A DNA stretch of 64,000 bases, from assembly GCA_009176605.1 (NCBI GenBank), contig SEYY01000958.1:26369-90368 (forward strand), read 5' to 3'. The notes beneath the pieces are model-generated. The model did not search any database, was not told where the DNA came from, and worked only from the letters and a program-made list of their open reading frames with translations. How positions within the stretch are numbered: the stretch's first letter is position 1; each line of letters opens with the position of its first letter. Below are positions 1-15,955 of this stretch, in pieces. This DNA comes from Armadillidium nasatum (taxonomy: Eukaryota; Arthropoda; Malacostraca; Isopoda; Armadillidiidae). A program made the position numbers and the translations under genes.

Positions 1-289
1 AATAATAATAATAGTACAGTTGTAAAAGAGAATATTTTTAAAGAAAAATTTGTACTAGGGGTAGCAAAATAAAAAATTCTTCATATAGATATAATAATTT
101 TAATAAATTTGAAAATAATGGTAAATATTGAAGTGATAATATAGTTGATAGTGATAACAGTGATTATAAAAATAGTTAAAATTTCCCCTTACACCCACAG
201 AGAATGATGCCCTAAAAGATTGTCCCCTATAAATTTAATGTAAGATAACCCCCAATAAATATAAAAAGCCAAAGAATCTATGTATGTCT
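1..289. other. AT-rich sequence, no gene recognised
   Basis: Starts with a short AAT-rich run and continues as AT-rich DNA without a supported reading frame. It may belong to the Gypsy fragment that follows, but I see no motif. Confidence 0.4.
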
Positions 290-515
290 ATTTGGCAAAG
301 CTAAAGTGGAGATAGGCAGGTTAGTGAATGCTGGGGTCTTGTCTCCTTCAGATTCACCCTGGAGTTCCCAATCTCTGTTCTGCCAAATCCTTCAGGTGGA
401 GTCCACATTGAAGTAGACCTGAGGCTTCTTAACAAAAGAGCAGTTTGTGACAATTTTAGTCTCCCAAATTTAGGTGATTTTTTAAATATACTCTCTGGAG
501 CTAAAGTATAAGTAG
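290..515 (+). pseudogene. Ty3/Gypsy reverse transcriptase, N-terminal (fingers) remnant
   Basis: In one frame (321-371) the sequence reads LVNAGVLSPSDSPWSSQ, the usual Gypsy RT entry motif (GVI-x-PSxSPWxSP). After a frame change it reads LNKRAVCDNFSLPNLGDFL and then NILSGAK (about 427-510), corresponding to the LNKxTxxDxFPLPxIxDxL motif and the GAKxFSxLD approach to motif A. Internal stops lie between the two blocks. It is a decayed fragment without LTRs. It points in the opposite direction to the Gypsy RT remnant at 965-1725, so the two are either different insertions or an inverted, broken element. Confidence 0.6.
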
Positions 516-964
516 ATAATGCAAAGAGTCAAGGACAGAGGAGAATCTAGAAGAGAGTCAAGCTCTGGGATGGTTGTCCCACTTCTTTAGAGAGAAGTGG
601 GTTGAAAGATAACTAATTTTTGTCCATTTTAAATTTGCGATCTTGTCCTGTACAAGAAAGTTGCATATATCACAACAGCACCATTCAAAATTAAAGGCAA
701 GGTACTCTAATCCAATTCCATGTGCAAAAGCTGAAAGAGAAAGGAGTCACTATTAGATTATGGAGTTAGAAAAGGAAGATACTGCAGTGCAGAAGATATA
801 TCATTAGCATTTAAAGTTATGGATAGAGCCCCCAAATACTTAAGGGACTGTCTGACCTCAAGCTCAAGCAATGAAAGGGGTTCACTTGGATTGATAGAAC
901 ATCAATCATTAAATAGAGCATAGAGCATCTCTCAGGTTGTAAAATGTGTGTCCACATGTTATGA
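516..964. other. No gene recognised
   Basis: Between two oppositely oriented Gypsy fragments. I found no further RT, RNase H or integrase motif here; it is probably the decayed remainder of one of them. Confidence 0.4.
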
Positions 965-1725
965 GTCTCTTTTTTTTAAGTAATTGAGTGATCAAAAGTT
1001 TGTCACAATACACATCTATTTTTCGTCCTTCTATGATATGCTGAAATTTTTTTAAAGTTTTAACTAAGGCAAGGAGTTCCTTGCTAAAAATACTTTAGCT
1101 GATTTCAGTTGGCTATAATTTATAACTATAGAATCCAAGTGGAAGTTTTTTCATTTTCAGTCGAAACTACTACACCAGCCAAGGCATTCTGACTGGCATC
1201 TATTAGATGGAAAACCCAAAGGTGTAGCATTTTTCAGAGTCAGTTTAGCTAGATTGAATGCTTCTTCAGCCTTGGGATTCCATTTTAATCTACATTGCGA
1301 GTATGGAGAACCTTTTATAAATGAAAGAAGAGGAGAAATGATATTAGAAATTCCAGGAAGTGAAGATAGGAAATAATTAATACTTCCTAAGAAAGAACGT
1401 AGATCTTTTATTGTTTTAGGTTTTGAAATGTTTAATATGGAAAGACTTTTATCCTCATTAGGAAGCATAACACCTTCAGACACATCAAAAACTAGATATG
1501 TAACCTTTGATTGGCCAATTTGGCACTTGTCAGCACTAAGTTTTAAATTGAAATAATTTAGCCTCTCAAATATCATTTTTAACACTTTTTTATGCTCCTC
1601 ATGAATTGGAGTAGCAATAAGAATTTCATCAATATAGATGAAAATGTTAGGAATATGAGAAAGAATTACAGAGATATTAAAGAGAGATTGTGGGATTAGA
1701 ATGAAAACCTTCAACTATACTGTTG
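965..1725 (-). pseudogene. Ty3/Gypsy RT palm/thumb and RNase H remnant
   Basis: The minus-strand frame 1714-1157 shows RT motif C as YIDEILIA (canonical YxDD, second catalytic Asp replaced by Glu), followed by the thumb signature TIKDLRSFLGSINYF and the AEEAFNLAKLTL block that precedes RNase H. Below about 1157, after a frame shift, minus-strand wording such as SAKVFLA and a KTLKKFQH-like block resembles the RNase H region of Gypsy elements. Stops and frame changes show it is dead. There is no LTR, protease or integrase beside it. Family assignment is firm, clade is not. Confidence 0.75.
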
Positions 1726-1866
1726 TAAAAAAACTACCATAGGGAGTATTAATTGCTAAGAATTTTCTATAATCTAGGTGGACTATCTGATCATAAAAGG
1801 TCTTTTAGAGTATAAAGTATCATAAAAGGTCTTGCCTACAATGTTTCTGATAACCTTTTAGATTTT

Positions 1867-2217
1867 TTGAGTAGTTTTCAAAAATTCGAGAAATATTCCT
1901 CATGTAATGACATCAATTTCGATTTTATGAAAGGTTTTCTGGTTCACTCATGGAATTCTAGAAACAAATATAGCTTACCAAAATGTTTAATTTCTGCTCT
2001 CAATAATCCCAGACGTAACAACTCAATTATAATTAGTAGAGCTGATAAAGGAGGAAAAATCGTTATAACGGATAGGAGTGAATATGTTAACAAGGCAAAC
2101 ATTCTTTTGTCTGATGCAATGGTTTACGAGAAATTAAGATCTAATCCTTTGAAAAATTCACAGCAACAATTTAATGCTTCTTTAAAAAACATATCTTACA
2201 AAATTTCCCAAATCTAA
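1867..2217 (+). pseudogene. Penelope-like element, N-terminal part of RT ORF
   Basis: The frame is open from about 1816 with no clear ATG, so the true N-terminus is probably missing. It contains SRADKGGKIVI, the 'ADKGG' block that precedes the RT core in Penelope-like elements. It ends at a stop at 2215. The next block continues in another frame with FPNLIKKF just upstream of 2238, so a one-base indel near 2195-2205 (an ACAAAATTT run) separates the two parts of what was one ORF. Confidence 0.75.
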
Positions 2218-2237
2218 TTAAAAAATTCACTGCGTAT

Positions 2238-3794
2238 ATGCCAAATCTTTCACAATTTTATGGTCTCCCAAAACTTCATAAACAGGATGTCCCCCTTAGA
2301 CCCATTATTTCTAATACCAATTGTGTTACTTATCATCTGGCATCCTGGCTTAGCAAAGAATTAAGGTGTCTTTTGGGTAGCATTTCTGCTTCCCATATTA
2401 AAAATTCTAGAGACTTCCTAGATAAGATAAATGCAATTGATTTACATAACGGATTAATGATCAGCTATGATGATGTTTCCCTTTTCACCAATGTCTCTCT
2501 AGAAACCACCATCGATTGGCTTGAGGAGTTTGTCATTGGTAATAATATACGCTTTAGTGTCCCATTTAATGTCATCAAGGAACTTATTGTATTGTGCATG
2601 CACCATTCTTATTTTCATTTTAATAGTGGCTATTACAAGCAACGTTTCGGTCTCAGCATGGGTTCACCTTTATCTCCCATGTTGAGCAATATTTTTATGG
2701 AACTTTTTGAAGTGAAATATATTTTTTCTAATCCTAACCTCTCGAATGTTGTCTGGTTTAGATATGTCGATGACATTTTTGCACTCATTCCTCCCCAACT
2801 CGACCCTGAAAATATACTCTCCTTCCTCAACGAAAAGGTCCCCTCCATTAATTTCACTATGGAGAGGATGAACAATAATTGCCTTCCTTTTTTGGATATT
2901 TTAATTTATTTGAATGAGCCTAATTCTCCCCCCACATACTCAGTTTATAGAAAACCAACCGCCACAAACTCGTATATTCATTTTTACTCGACTCATCCCT
3001 ATCATGTTAAATTGGGTACCATAATTAGTCAGTTCTACCGCGCCTTAATAATCTGTAGTCCATCTAAATTAGCTCAAGAAATTGAATTTATTAAAGTGTC
3101 CTTCACAAAACTTTCATACCCCAAGAAAATAATAAACAAGGGCCTTTTTAGAGCTAAAAAGAAGTTCTATAGTGAGAATATTTTCAGAAATAATAATAAT
3201 AATGATAATGATGGTGATAATGTTGATGACAGTGGTGATGTTGATGGTGGCGGTGGAGGTGGTGTTGATGATGATTGCGTTGGTGTTGGTAACAGAGACT
3301 ACAAAAATAAGGATAAATTAGTTGTCCCTTTTAATATTGACCCAATAACAAAAAAACTATTTAACAATAATGTTACTCTAATAGAATCAATTCCACACAC
3401 AATAAAAAAGAAATTTAATAACCATCTCGTTGCAAATGATGAAAAAAACATGGGTGTATATAGTATAAAATGTAGAGACTGTGATAAAAAATACTTTGGT
3501 GAAACCAATGATTTAAAGCGTAGACAATACCAACACCAATATAGCTTAAACACTTGTGACCCCAACTCTGCCTTACATATCCATAGATCGGATCACAACC
3601 ATTATATAGATGCAAAAACCATAAATTTGTGTATTCCTTGCTCTTCTACAAATAATAGAAAGTTTTTGGAATCATTTTTAATTAAAAATATACCTAATAT
3701 TAACAGGGATAAGGGAGATTTTCCAATTGACAATTTATTAAATAGCATTTTAAAAAACAATACATATTATAAAAATATACTTAAGAACACATAA
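2238..3794 (+). CDS. Penelope-like retroelement RT with GIY-YIG endonuclease
   Basis: A 518-residue frame. RT landmarks are YGLPKLHK at residues 8-15 (diagnostic for Penelope-like elements), SYDDVSLFTNV (motif A) near residue 75, GSPLSPMLSNIFM (motif B) and RYVDD (motif C, catalytic Asp pair intact) at about 174-178. A low-complexity Asn/Asp/Gly linker occupies about 317-351. The C-terminus has GVYSIKCRDCDKKYFGET near 404-421, a GIY-YIG nuclease core with the CxxC insert seen in this group, and conserved Arg/His residues downstream. Such elements reverse transcribe their RNA at a nick made by the GIY-YIG domain. The start Met is simply the first in frame; the real ORF begins upstream across a frameshift (1867-2217). 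Apart from that one shift it is intact. Confidence 0.88.
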   Translation: MPNLSQFYGLPKLHKQDVPLRPIISNTNCVTYHLASWLSKELRCLLGSISASHIKNSRDFLDKINAIDLHNGLMISYDDVSLFTNVSLETTIDWLEEFVIGNNIRFSVPFNVIKELIVLCMHHSYFHFNSGYYKQRFGLSMGSPLSPMLSNIFMELFEVKYIFSNPNLSNVVWFRYVDDIFALIPPQLDPENILSFLNEKVPSINFTMERMNNNCLPFLDILIYLNEPNSPPTYSVYRKPTATNSYIHFYSTHPYHVKLGTIISQFYRALIICSPSKLAQEIEFIKVSFTKLSYPKKIINKGLFRAKKKFYSENIFRNNNNNDNDGDNVDDSGDVDGGGGGGVDDDCVGVGNRDYKNKDKLVVPFNIDPITKKLFNNNVTLIESIPHTIKKKFNNHLVANDEKNMGVYSIKCRDCDKKYFGETNDLKRRQYQHQYSLNTCDPNSALHIHRSDHNHYIDAKTINLCIPCSSTNNRKFLESFLIKNIPNINRDKGDFPIDNLLNSILKNNTYYKNILKNT

Positions 3795-4692
<898 letters not shown>

Positions 4693-4701
4693 TTACTTAC
4701 T

Positions 4702-5505
4702 TTACTTTTTTTCCCCTTGGACCTTCCTCACTGGAAGGGCCACACTGCCTTTAGGAAATCCGCGATGGCCACCGGCCGAGTCCAAAGGTCTCTGAGAGAG
4801 GTGATGTGATGGAGGGTTCTGTGTTGTGTAAGGGAGGGGCATCTCAGAAGGAGATGTTCTGTTGTGTCTGGTTCTTGCATACATTTTTGACATATTGGGG
4901 ATAGTGTGTTTTGTATATTGAATCTGTGTTTTTATGCTTGTAGGTTAGGGTGGTGGCCCGACCTTAATCTGGAAAGGGTTATTTGGGTTTTGCGTGGTAA
5001 TGTGTTTTGTGTATTTGCTATGTCTGGGGGTTGTTTGTTGAGATGATGATTTGGTTGGCGGGTGTTGAGATAATTTTGTGTTATGATGGTGGTGTGTATG
5101 TGTTTGATTAGTGGTGTGTTGTTTGCAGTAGGTGGAATGGTTCTGAATATGCTACTGTAGTATAGGGCAGGGGATGATGGAGGTAATTTTAGACAGTGTC
5201 TTGTGTGGTCTTGTAGGGTATAGTGACAGGGGTGTGAAATGTCAAGGGTGTTTGTGTAAAATTGGGTTCCTATCATGTCAAGGTGAATACGGATCGGGAG
5301 TATTTTTGTTTCTTCGTGTAAATGCTGAATTGGAGTGGTTCTAGTGCAACCTGTGATAGTTCGAAGAGCGGTATTTTGTTTTTTTTGTAACTTCTCTATG
5401 TTTGAGGGTGAGGTGGCATACCAGGCTGGAGATGCGTAATTGAGTGTAGGTCTGATGAACTGTTTGTATGCTGCGATGAGAGTGGTTAGTTCGTTACTGA
5501 AATTG
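4702..5505 (-). pseudogene. TA-A copy 1 C-terminal region
   Basis: Minus-strand frames read MIGTQFYTNTLD...HPCH and LSRLRSGHHPNL, matching the post-RT region of TA-A copies 2 and 4 (MIGTQFYAKT, LARLRCGHHPNL). The CxxC-H-C knuckle seen at the end of the other copies is degraded here, and LRDLWTRP lies near the 3' end as in the others. Frame changes separate the pieces. The function of this region in such elements is nucleic-acid binding by the terminal knuckle, inferred from the family. Confidence 0.7.
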
Positions 5506-6375
5506 TTATGTGACAGTGTTCAAATGATGTTTATTTTTCTGTTTGCAGTGTTGGTTATGTTTTTGATGTGTTTTGAGAAGGTGAAGTGTGTGTGTCATAT
5601 GCGAGCCTAGGATCTTTGGGAATTTGTTTAGGGGAATGAGGGTATTATTTAGTTTTACTTGGGAGTGGAGGGAAGATTGGTGTCTGTTGGTAGTAATAAG
5701 AGTAATTGAGGATTTTTCGGAGGAAGCTGTCATTCTGTTTGATTTTTGCCATGTTTCTAGTTGTTGGATGTATGATTGAGTGAGTGTGGTGGCTGTGGGT
5801 ATGGAGGGGTTTTGTATTGTGATGAATATGTCGTCGGCGTATGTTATTAGTTTTATGTCTGGTGTTTGTGGGGTGGGTAGGTCTGCTGTGTACAGGTTAA
5901 ATAATAGAGGGGATAGGATGGCTCCCTGTGGGACACCATTTCTTAGTTTTACTGTTTTTGAAAGATGGTTTTGTTGGAAACTTGGGCTGTACGTTTGGAG
6001 AGGAAGTTGGAAATCCATTTTTTATAATTGTTGGGTATGGGTGAATGTAGGATTTTTTGTATGAGGTTATGTTTAGGGACTGTATCAAATGCTTTGTTGA
6101 TGTCGATGGCAATGAGTATAGTCCTGTGGGATGGTTTTTTGTTCAGGCCATTTATTACGTTTTGCGAGATAGTGGCGAGGACCGTGGTGGTTGAGTGGGA
6201 TTTCCTGAATCTGTGTTGAAATTGTGGGGTTTGCATGAGTGGTTGGAATTTTGAATGAATGAGTTTTTCTAAGAGTTTGCATAGTGTTGATAGGAGGGAG
6301 ATCGGGCGGTATGAAGATGGGAGGTTTGGGTCTTTCCTGGGTTTTAGTTTGGGGGTAATTATTGCCTTCTTCCAT
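5506..6375 (-). pseudogene. TA-A copy 1 reverse transcriptase
   Basis: Across two minus-strand frames (6236-5949, 6018-5506). Motif A reads IAIDINKAFDTVPKHNLI with its catalytic Asp. Motif B reads NGVPQGAILSPLLFNLYT and motif C reads ITYADDIFIT with both Asp residues kept. The thumb follows with MTASSEKSSITLI. A frame change between motif A and motif B means no single RT can be made from this copy. Upstream coding (about 6300-6375) gives a PISLL-like RT finger block in a third frame. Confidence 0.8.
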
Positions 6376-7086
6376 ATTGCGGGGATGAAGTTGTATGTGT
6401 ATGATTTTTTTTGTTGTATATTTGGGTTAGGTATGTTGTGGCTATGGGTCCTAGGTGTTTTAGGTGTAAATTTGAGATGTTATCTGGGCCTGTAGCTGGG
6501 GAATTTTTGAGTGTTTTGATTCCCTGGGTTGTGTCCTGGTGAGAGAAGGGGGGGGGGTTTGGATTGTGTTCTAAGTATGTGTGTTTGAGCTGTCAGATTA
6601 TTTTCCTATTGTCTTTGTGGGTGGGTTTATAGGAGATGTTCGAGTAGTGCTGGGCGAGGATATTGCAATGTTGCTTTGGTGAAGGTAGAATGTTGTTGTT
6701 TTCTTTTAAGGCTTCGTTTAGTGTTGGAGGATTGTTTTGGGAATTGTGTAGTCGTTTGATTACCTGCCTTGTTCTTTTATCGTTGGGGTTTATTAGGTTG
6801 TTTTGTAGGTATTCTTTGAATCTGTTTGTTTTGTGATTTGATATTAGTGCTGAGATTTGTTCATTTAGGGTGTTTAGTTGTATGGTGATGTCTGCTGTGT
6901 GTGATCTATGTTGTCGGAGTTGGTTTCTTTGCTTTATAAGATTGCAGATTTTTGGTGTAAGTGAGGGGTTGTAGTGTTTCCTGTAGCCCTTGGGTATTTA
7001 TAAGTTGGAGGCTTTGTGTCTCGTTTTGGTGAAGGAATTGATGGCTGAATGTGTGTTGGTTATTTCTTGTTGAGTTAAATATGTTT

Positions 7087-7923
7087 CTATGTGGTGGGTG
7101 AAGCTTGTCCATTTTGCTTTTTTGTAGTTTGTGAATGTTGTTGTTTTCTTGGGGTGTATGTGTTTAGTGACTGTGTAATTATTATGGGGATATGATCGGT
7201 TGTGAGGTCTATTTCTGTTTTCCATGTGAGGTTTGTATGGAGTGATGGTGATGAGAAGGTTATGTCAGGAGCTGATGGAGATTGATTGGCTTGTTGGGGT
7301 AGTCGGGTAGGTAGGTTTTTGTAGTTTAAAATGTTAAACGTTTCCAGTGTGTCTAGGATGTGTGTTCCTCTGGGGTCTGTTGGGTAGTCTTGGTACCATG
7401 CTGTGTGGTGGGCGTTGAAGTCGCCTCCTATGATTAGGTTGGTGATTGTGTTCAGAGGTGCTAGATTTGGTTTATAGTTGTTTGGGCAGTATACTGATGT
7501 AGGATGGGGGATGTAGATGTTTATTATGGTGTGTGTGGTGCTGTTGACTAAGATTTTGAAAGATTGTATGTTCAGAATGGGATCGTTTATTAAGTTAATT
7601 GTGTCAGTAGTTGTATTGTGGTATATTATATTGTTTTTTATTAGTGTTAGTAGTGTGTGATTGGTTGGTTGTTTGTTGGTGTATATGGAGTCATATCCAT
7701 AGAAAGGAGTTTTGGGAGTGTTAGCTGGGGAGTGAGCTTCTTGGATCAGGGCTATGTCAATATTATGTTTGGAGAGGAATGTTTGTATTTCTGAATGTTT
7801 TTTGTGTAGGCCATTAATGTTTATCTGTAGAATTTTGATTTGTGTCTTGTTTTGGTTTTTATTTGTTACGGCTGACGTTGTTGGGGGGTTGCAGAGTGAG
7901 CAATCCATGTGTGGTTTTGACAA
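7087..7923 (-). pseudogene. TA-A copy 1 apurinic-type endonuclease domain
   Basis: A 278-residue minus-strand frame. KILQININGLHKK (Asn of the first motif), IALIQEAH (catalytic Glu), IIGGDFNAHHTAW (Asp/Asn motif), PDITFSSPS and TTDHIPIII (terminal SDH-type motif, here TDH) are all in the expected order. The domain nicks the target DNA to prime reverse transcription. An MDCSLC start is the first Met and not the real protein start, which lies upstream with the 2A/zinc-finger part. The RT follows on the same strand after frameshifts. Confidence 0.85.
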
Positions 7924-7970
7924 GGTAGTTTTTTGAATTGGAAGAATTTTTTTTTGTAGATTTATTTATG

Positions 7971-8174
7971 TCAGTTTGTACATTTTATAGAAGGTTGATT
8001 ATTTTTAATTAGTTTGGTGCATATGGGACAAAGGTATATGATTGGACCAGGGTTTGGGTGAAAGTCTCCAGCTTGCTGCAGTAGGAGGGAGGTGACTGCC
8101 GAATTGTTACCTCTGCCGTGAATGAAGAAAGGTGGAGTAAGGTTGATTAATAAAGTGTGAGAGAGTTTGGTCAT
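7971..8174 (-). CDS. TA-A copy 1 N-terminal ORF with variant 2A motif
   Basis: 67 residues from Met at 8174. A hydrophobic stretch, SLLLQQAGDFHPNPGP (2A-like core at 8043-8069), then CPICTKLIKNNQPSIKC, the first cysteines of a PHD-like finger. Active 2A peptides follow D-V/I-E-x-N-P-G-P; this copy has FHP in place of the I/V-E-x part, so ribosome skipping may be weak or lost. The frame breaks just after KCTN, before the endonuclease. Compare copy 3 at 18382-18861, which keeps the canonical core. Confidence 0.7.
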   Translation of the reverse strand: MTKLSHTLLINLTPPFFIHGRGNNSAVTSLLLQQAGDFHPNPGPIIYLCPICTKLIKNNQPSIKCTN

Positions 8175-8346
8175 TTTGGCTGGCGGAACAAGGAAGACCT
8201 TTCCGCAATGACCCTCTTCCGCGGGTAGGGGTTTTCTTCGGGCCTTTGCAGCTGATATGTTGCAAGGGTTGCTCCCCCGCTTGTGACGGCACCTTCGTAA
8301 CTTTCTCTGCTGTCGAGAGCACCACGTGAAGGTGGCCCGAGTCGCT

Positions 8347-8969
<623 letters not shown>

Positions 8970-9049
8970 TTTTCCATTTTAATTTATTCTCAAAGTTCCA
9001 AGTTGAAAAAGTATTAACGAGTTTCTCATTAATATCTTCAGGCTCACTC

Positions 9050-9470
9050 TTCATTTTCCCACTGTACCCAAACAAGAAATATACTTAAAATTTCTGTATA
9101 TAGGATCACATATCTCATCTTCTTGCTATAATTGAAGCTACATTCCTGTAATGCCAGTTCATTCTCATAAATTAACTTCCTCTCAATTTATAGTTTCTTC
9201 AAACACAGAGAATCTCACACAATTCTTCTCAGATCCTCATTATTTATTTAAGTGTGCCAGCTGTAATGCAGCATATGTAGGCCAAACTGGTCTACAATTT
9301 AAAGTAAGGATTGATAAGCATAGAGGGGTTTCCTTTAGAACAGACCAACCTCTTTGTTCTCCTGTACTCTCTGCCATAAAAGACCATGGACATACCCATC
9401 CTTTTTTTAATTAAATTTCTCTGTTCATCAACATGCATCTTCCCTTCTTGATCATAGGATTTTGAAGTTT
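9050..9470 (+). pseudogene. Penelope-like element GIY-YIG endonuclease remnant
   Basis: The plus frame 9151-9414 contains LFKCASCNAAYVGQTGLQFKV, matching the GIY-YIG core of Penelope-like elements (KCxxCxxxYVGQTxRxFxxR), followed by LSAIKDHGHTHPFF. A GSHISS block lies just upstream of the first Met. The RT domain is absent, so it is a 3' fragment. Its wording differs clearly from the element at 2238-3794 (KYFGET), so this is a second Penelope-like family. Confidence 0.8.
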
Positions 9471-13900
<4,430 letters not shown>

Positions 13901-14000
13901 NNNNNNNNNNNNNNNNNNNNNNNNNNNNNNNNNNNNNNNNNNNNNNNNNNNNNNNNNNNNNNNNNNNNNNNNNNNNNNNNNNNNNNNNNNNNNNNNNNNN
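13901..14000. other. Assembly gap (100 N)
   Basis: Exactly 100 N, the usual placeholder for a gap of unknown size. It falls inside TA-A copy 2 and before an LTR-element fragment, so the order and distance of the two sides should not be trusted. Confidence 0.99.
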
Positions 14001-15955
14001 TGCGTATTGTGAATATACACTGAATATTCGGATTACATGTACCCCTGATACAACCGGGTCACCTGATTGGACCTTGAGACTGAATTATATAGCCTAGATT
14101 TATGGACTGAATGTTGATCAGATACAGCACTGGAACGTGATCCAAGTACTGGAATAGAATCTGAACACTGCAAAGTGATCCAAGCACTGGAATAGAATCG
14201 GGGCACTGCAAAGTCATCCAAGCACTGGAATCTGAAGGATAAACCGTATCAGATTATCTATTCCTAACAATTGATTAACTAACTGAAATTAATTAAAATA
14301 ACTCCTAACAAAAATAATAAAGCCTGTAAAACTTACCCTAGCAAGGAATGTTTCGTACTTGAGACTATTTCAATAAAGACCTCTATATTTAAGGCAGAAT
14401 ATATCTCCAGAATATATCTGATTCGACTATATAATATATCAATATTTCACCAGACAAAGAATATAAACAATCTAACTACTTCCTGGAAAAAGAGAGAAAT
14501 AGATTTATAACCAATCACACACACAAGTATATCATAAATGAACAATAAATAATATTATCCTCCTAATAATATAACATAAGGAGTACGTTGGCAGTGCATA
14601 GGTTATTACCTACGACAAGGTGAAAAATATGGGTGAAACAATATAACCATATATATATATATAGCAATACATAACTCTCATGAACATATAATGATGCTCA
14701 TGCGGATTATTACATTACCCACCACCAAAGAAAAGCTCCTTTTCTTTCACCAACCACACATACTACAGACATACATACGGAAGAAAAGAAAGAAACCTAC
14801 ACCTAATATAGGAGAGCAATAATACCTCTCTAATAATACACATCTAAGAACCCGAGCAGCTGCGAGCAACCTCCCCCAACAATCAAGCGAAAGGGAAAAC
14901 ATATAAATATGTTTTGAAAAATAACAAAAAAAAAAAAAAAAAAAAAAAACAATTACATAAATCAGTTTTAAGAAAAAAATACATAGATAAGATTACCAAA
15001 AAAAAATATACAATACAAAAGTAGAAAAGATTATCCAAAAATTTTATTTTATTTTATTTTTATTTTTTTCTTTCTTTTACAAAAACACAATACAAAAAGT
15101 AGATAAGATTATCAAAAAAAAAATTTTTTTTTTATTTTTCTTAACATGGAAAATACCATTTTTTTTTTTTTTTTTTTTTGAAATGAAATATAAACATATT
15201 ACACGAATATTTGCTTCAAATTATGACACTAAGCCAAAAGTTTATAAAAATATTATCACACTATATACATAGAGTATTTCACACACAGTGAAACACGAGC
15301 ACGAATATATGAGTAACGAATTTACGTATTCCACGAAGGATCACTATCCTCCCTCTCAATTAGGTGTAACATATCTCGCGCCACACTACAAACTTCTGAC
15401 CTTTCTTGTGGCGTGTCTGGAGCAAGAAACAACCGTTCCACTCCTTTTAAATAATACCAGAGTCTCCGCTTATCTGCTGGCGTCAACGATGAACTCTGTA
15501 CAGTCGGCCGTGACCGCACAGAAGTAGTGACAGTGGAAATTACGGTGATTACCGAATCGTCCAATGATGTGGACTCGGTTTCGGAAGACTGACTACCACC
15601 AGCAACAGCTAGCTCCGTTTCCTCACGAATATTTTCACTTTGCGGTACAACCACATTATCTGCGACTATCTCTTTCTCCTCCACCGCTGAAGAGTCTGGA
15701 GAAGGCGATGAAGTTACTACTTCAGGGACAGGCAAACTCTCCGATGCAGGACTAGGCAATGCCGATGGTGATGGCCGAACTCTGAGCCAACGACAATAGG
15801 GCTCAATACTTTCAAAAAACATGATGACACAGTGAGGCGTATAGTGTAGCCCATCGCTCACCATTTCAGGGAAAATGAAGTCATCGTTCAATCCCTTTAA
15901 AAACTTCGCATGTGGAGCCCAGCGAGTAGTACCTCGACAAATGTCCCGTACAAAG
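14001..15955 (-). mobile_element. LTR-retrotransposon 3' fragment with post-integrase ORF
   Basis: Minus strand. It contains the end of a coding region (15955-15322), then a candidate polypurine tract (plus-strand CCTCCCCC near 14870-14877), then about 0.9 kb that may be LTR. Three degenerate units of about 45 bp around GTGATCCAAGCACTGGAATAG lie at 14120-14235. Poly-A/poly-T rich low-complexity DNA fills 14930-15180. No gag or pol is present on this side of the gap. The LTR reading is an inference from the ORF's similarity to the one after integrase in the Gypsy element at 25203-26599. Confidence 0.5.
15322..15955 (-). CDS. Post-integrase type ORF with DGLHYT motif
   Basis: The minus-strand frame is open from 16269 to 15322, but above about 15955 it is TA-A RT sequence, so only the last ~210 codons belong here. 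They read AKFLKGLNDD, then SDGLHYTPH, then a long Ser/Pro/Glu/Val-rich stretch, and a C-terminus rich in charged residues (TPQERSEVCSVARDMLHLIE). The DGLHYT block is shared with the Gypsy ORF at 25596-26378 (YDGLHYTETTFEEM) and resembles block V (DxxH) of SGNH hydrolases. The N-terminal half, where a GDS block would be, is absent. Function is not established. Confidence 0.5.

Noticed and set aside
5588-6495. Plus-strand ORFs across TA-A copy 1 (Val/Cys/Gly-rich)
   Set aside because: Shadows of the minus-strand RT; the G-poor sense strand makes the antisense strand poor in stops.
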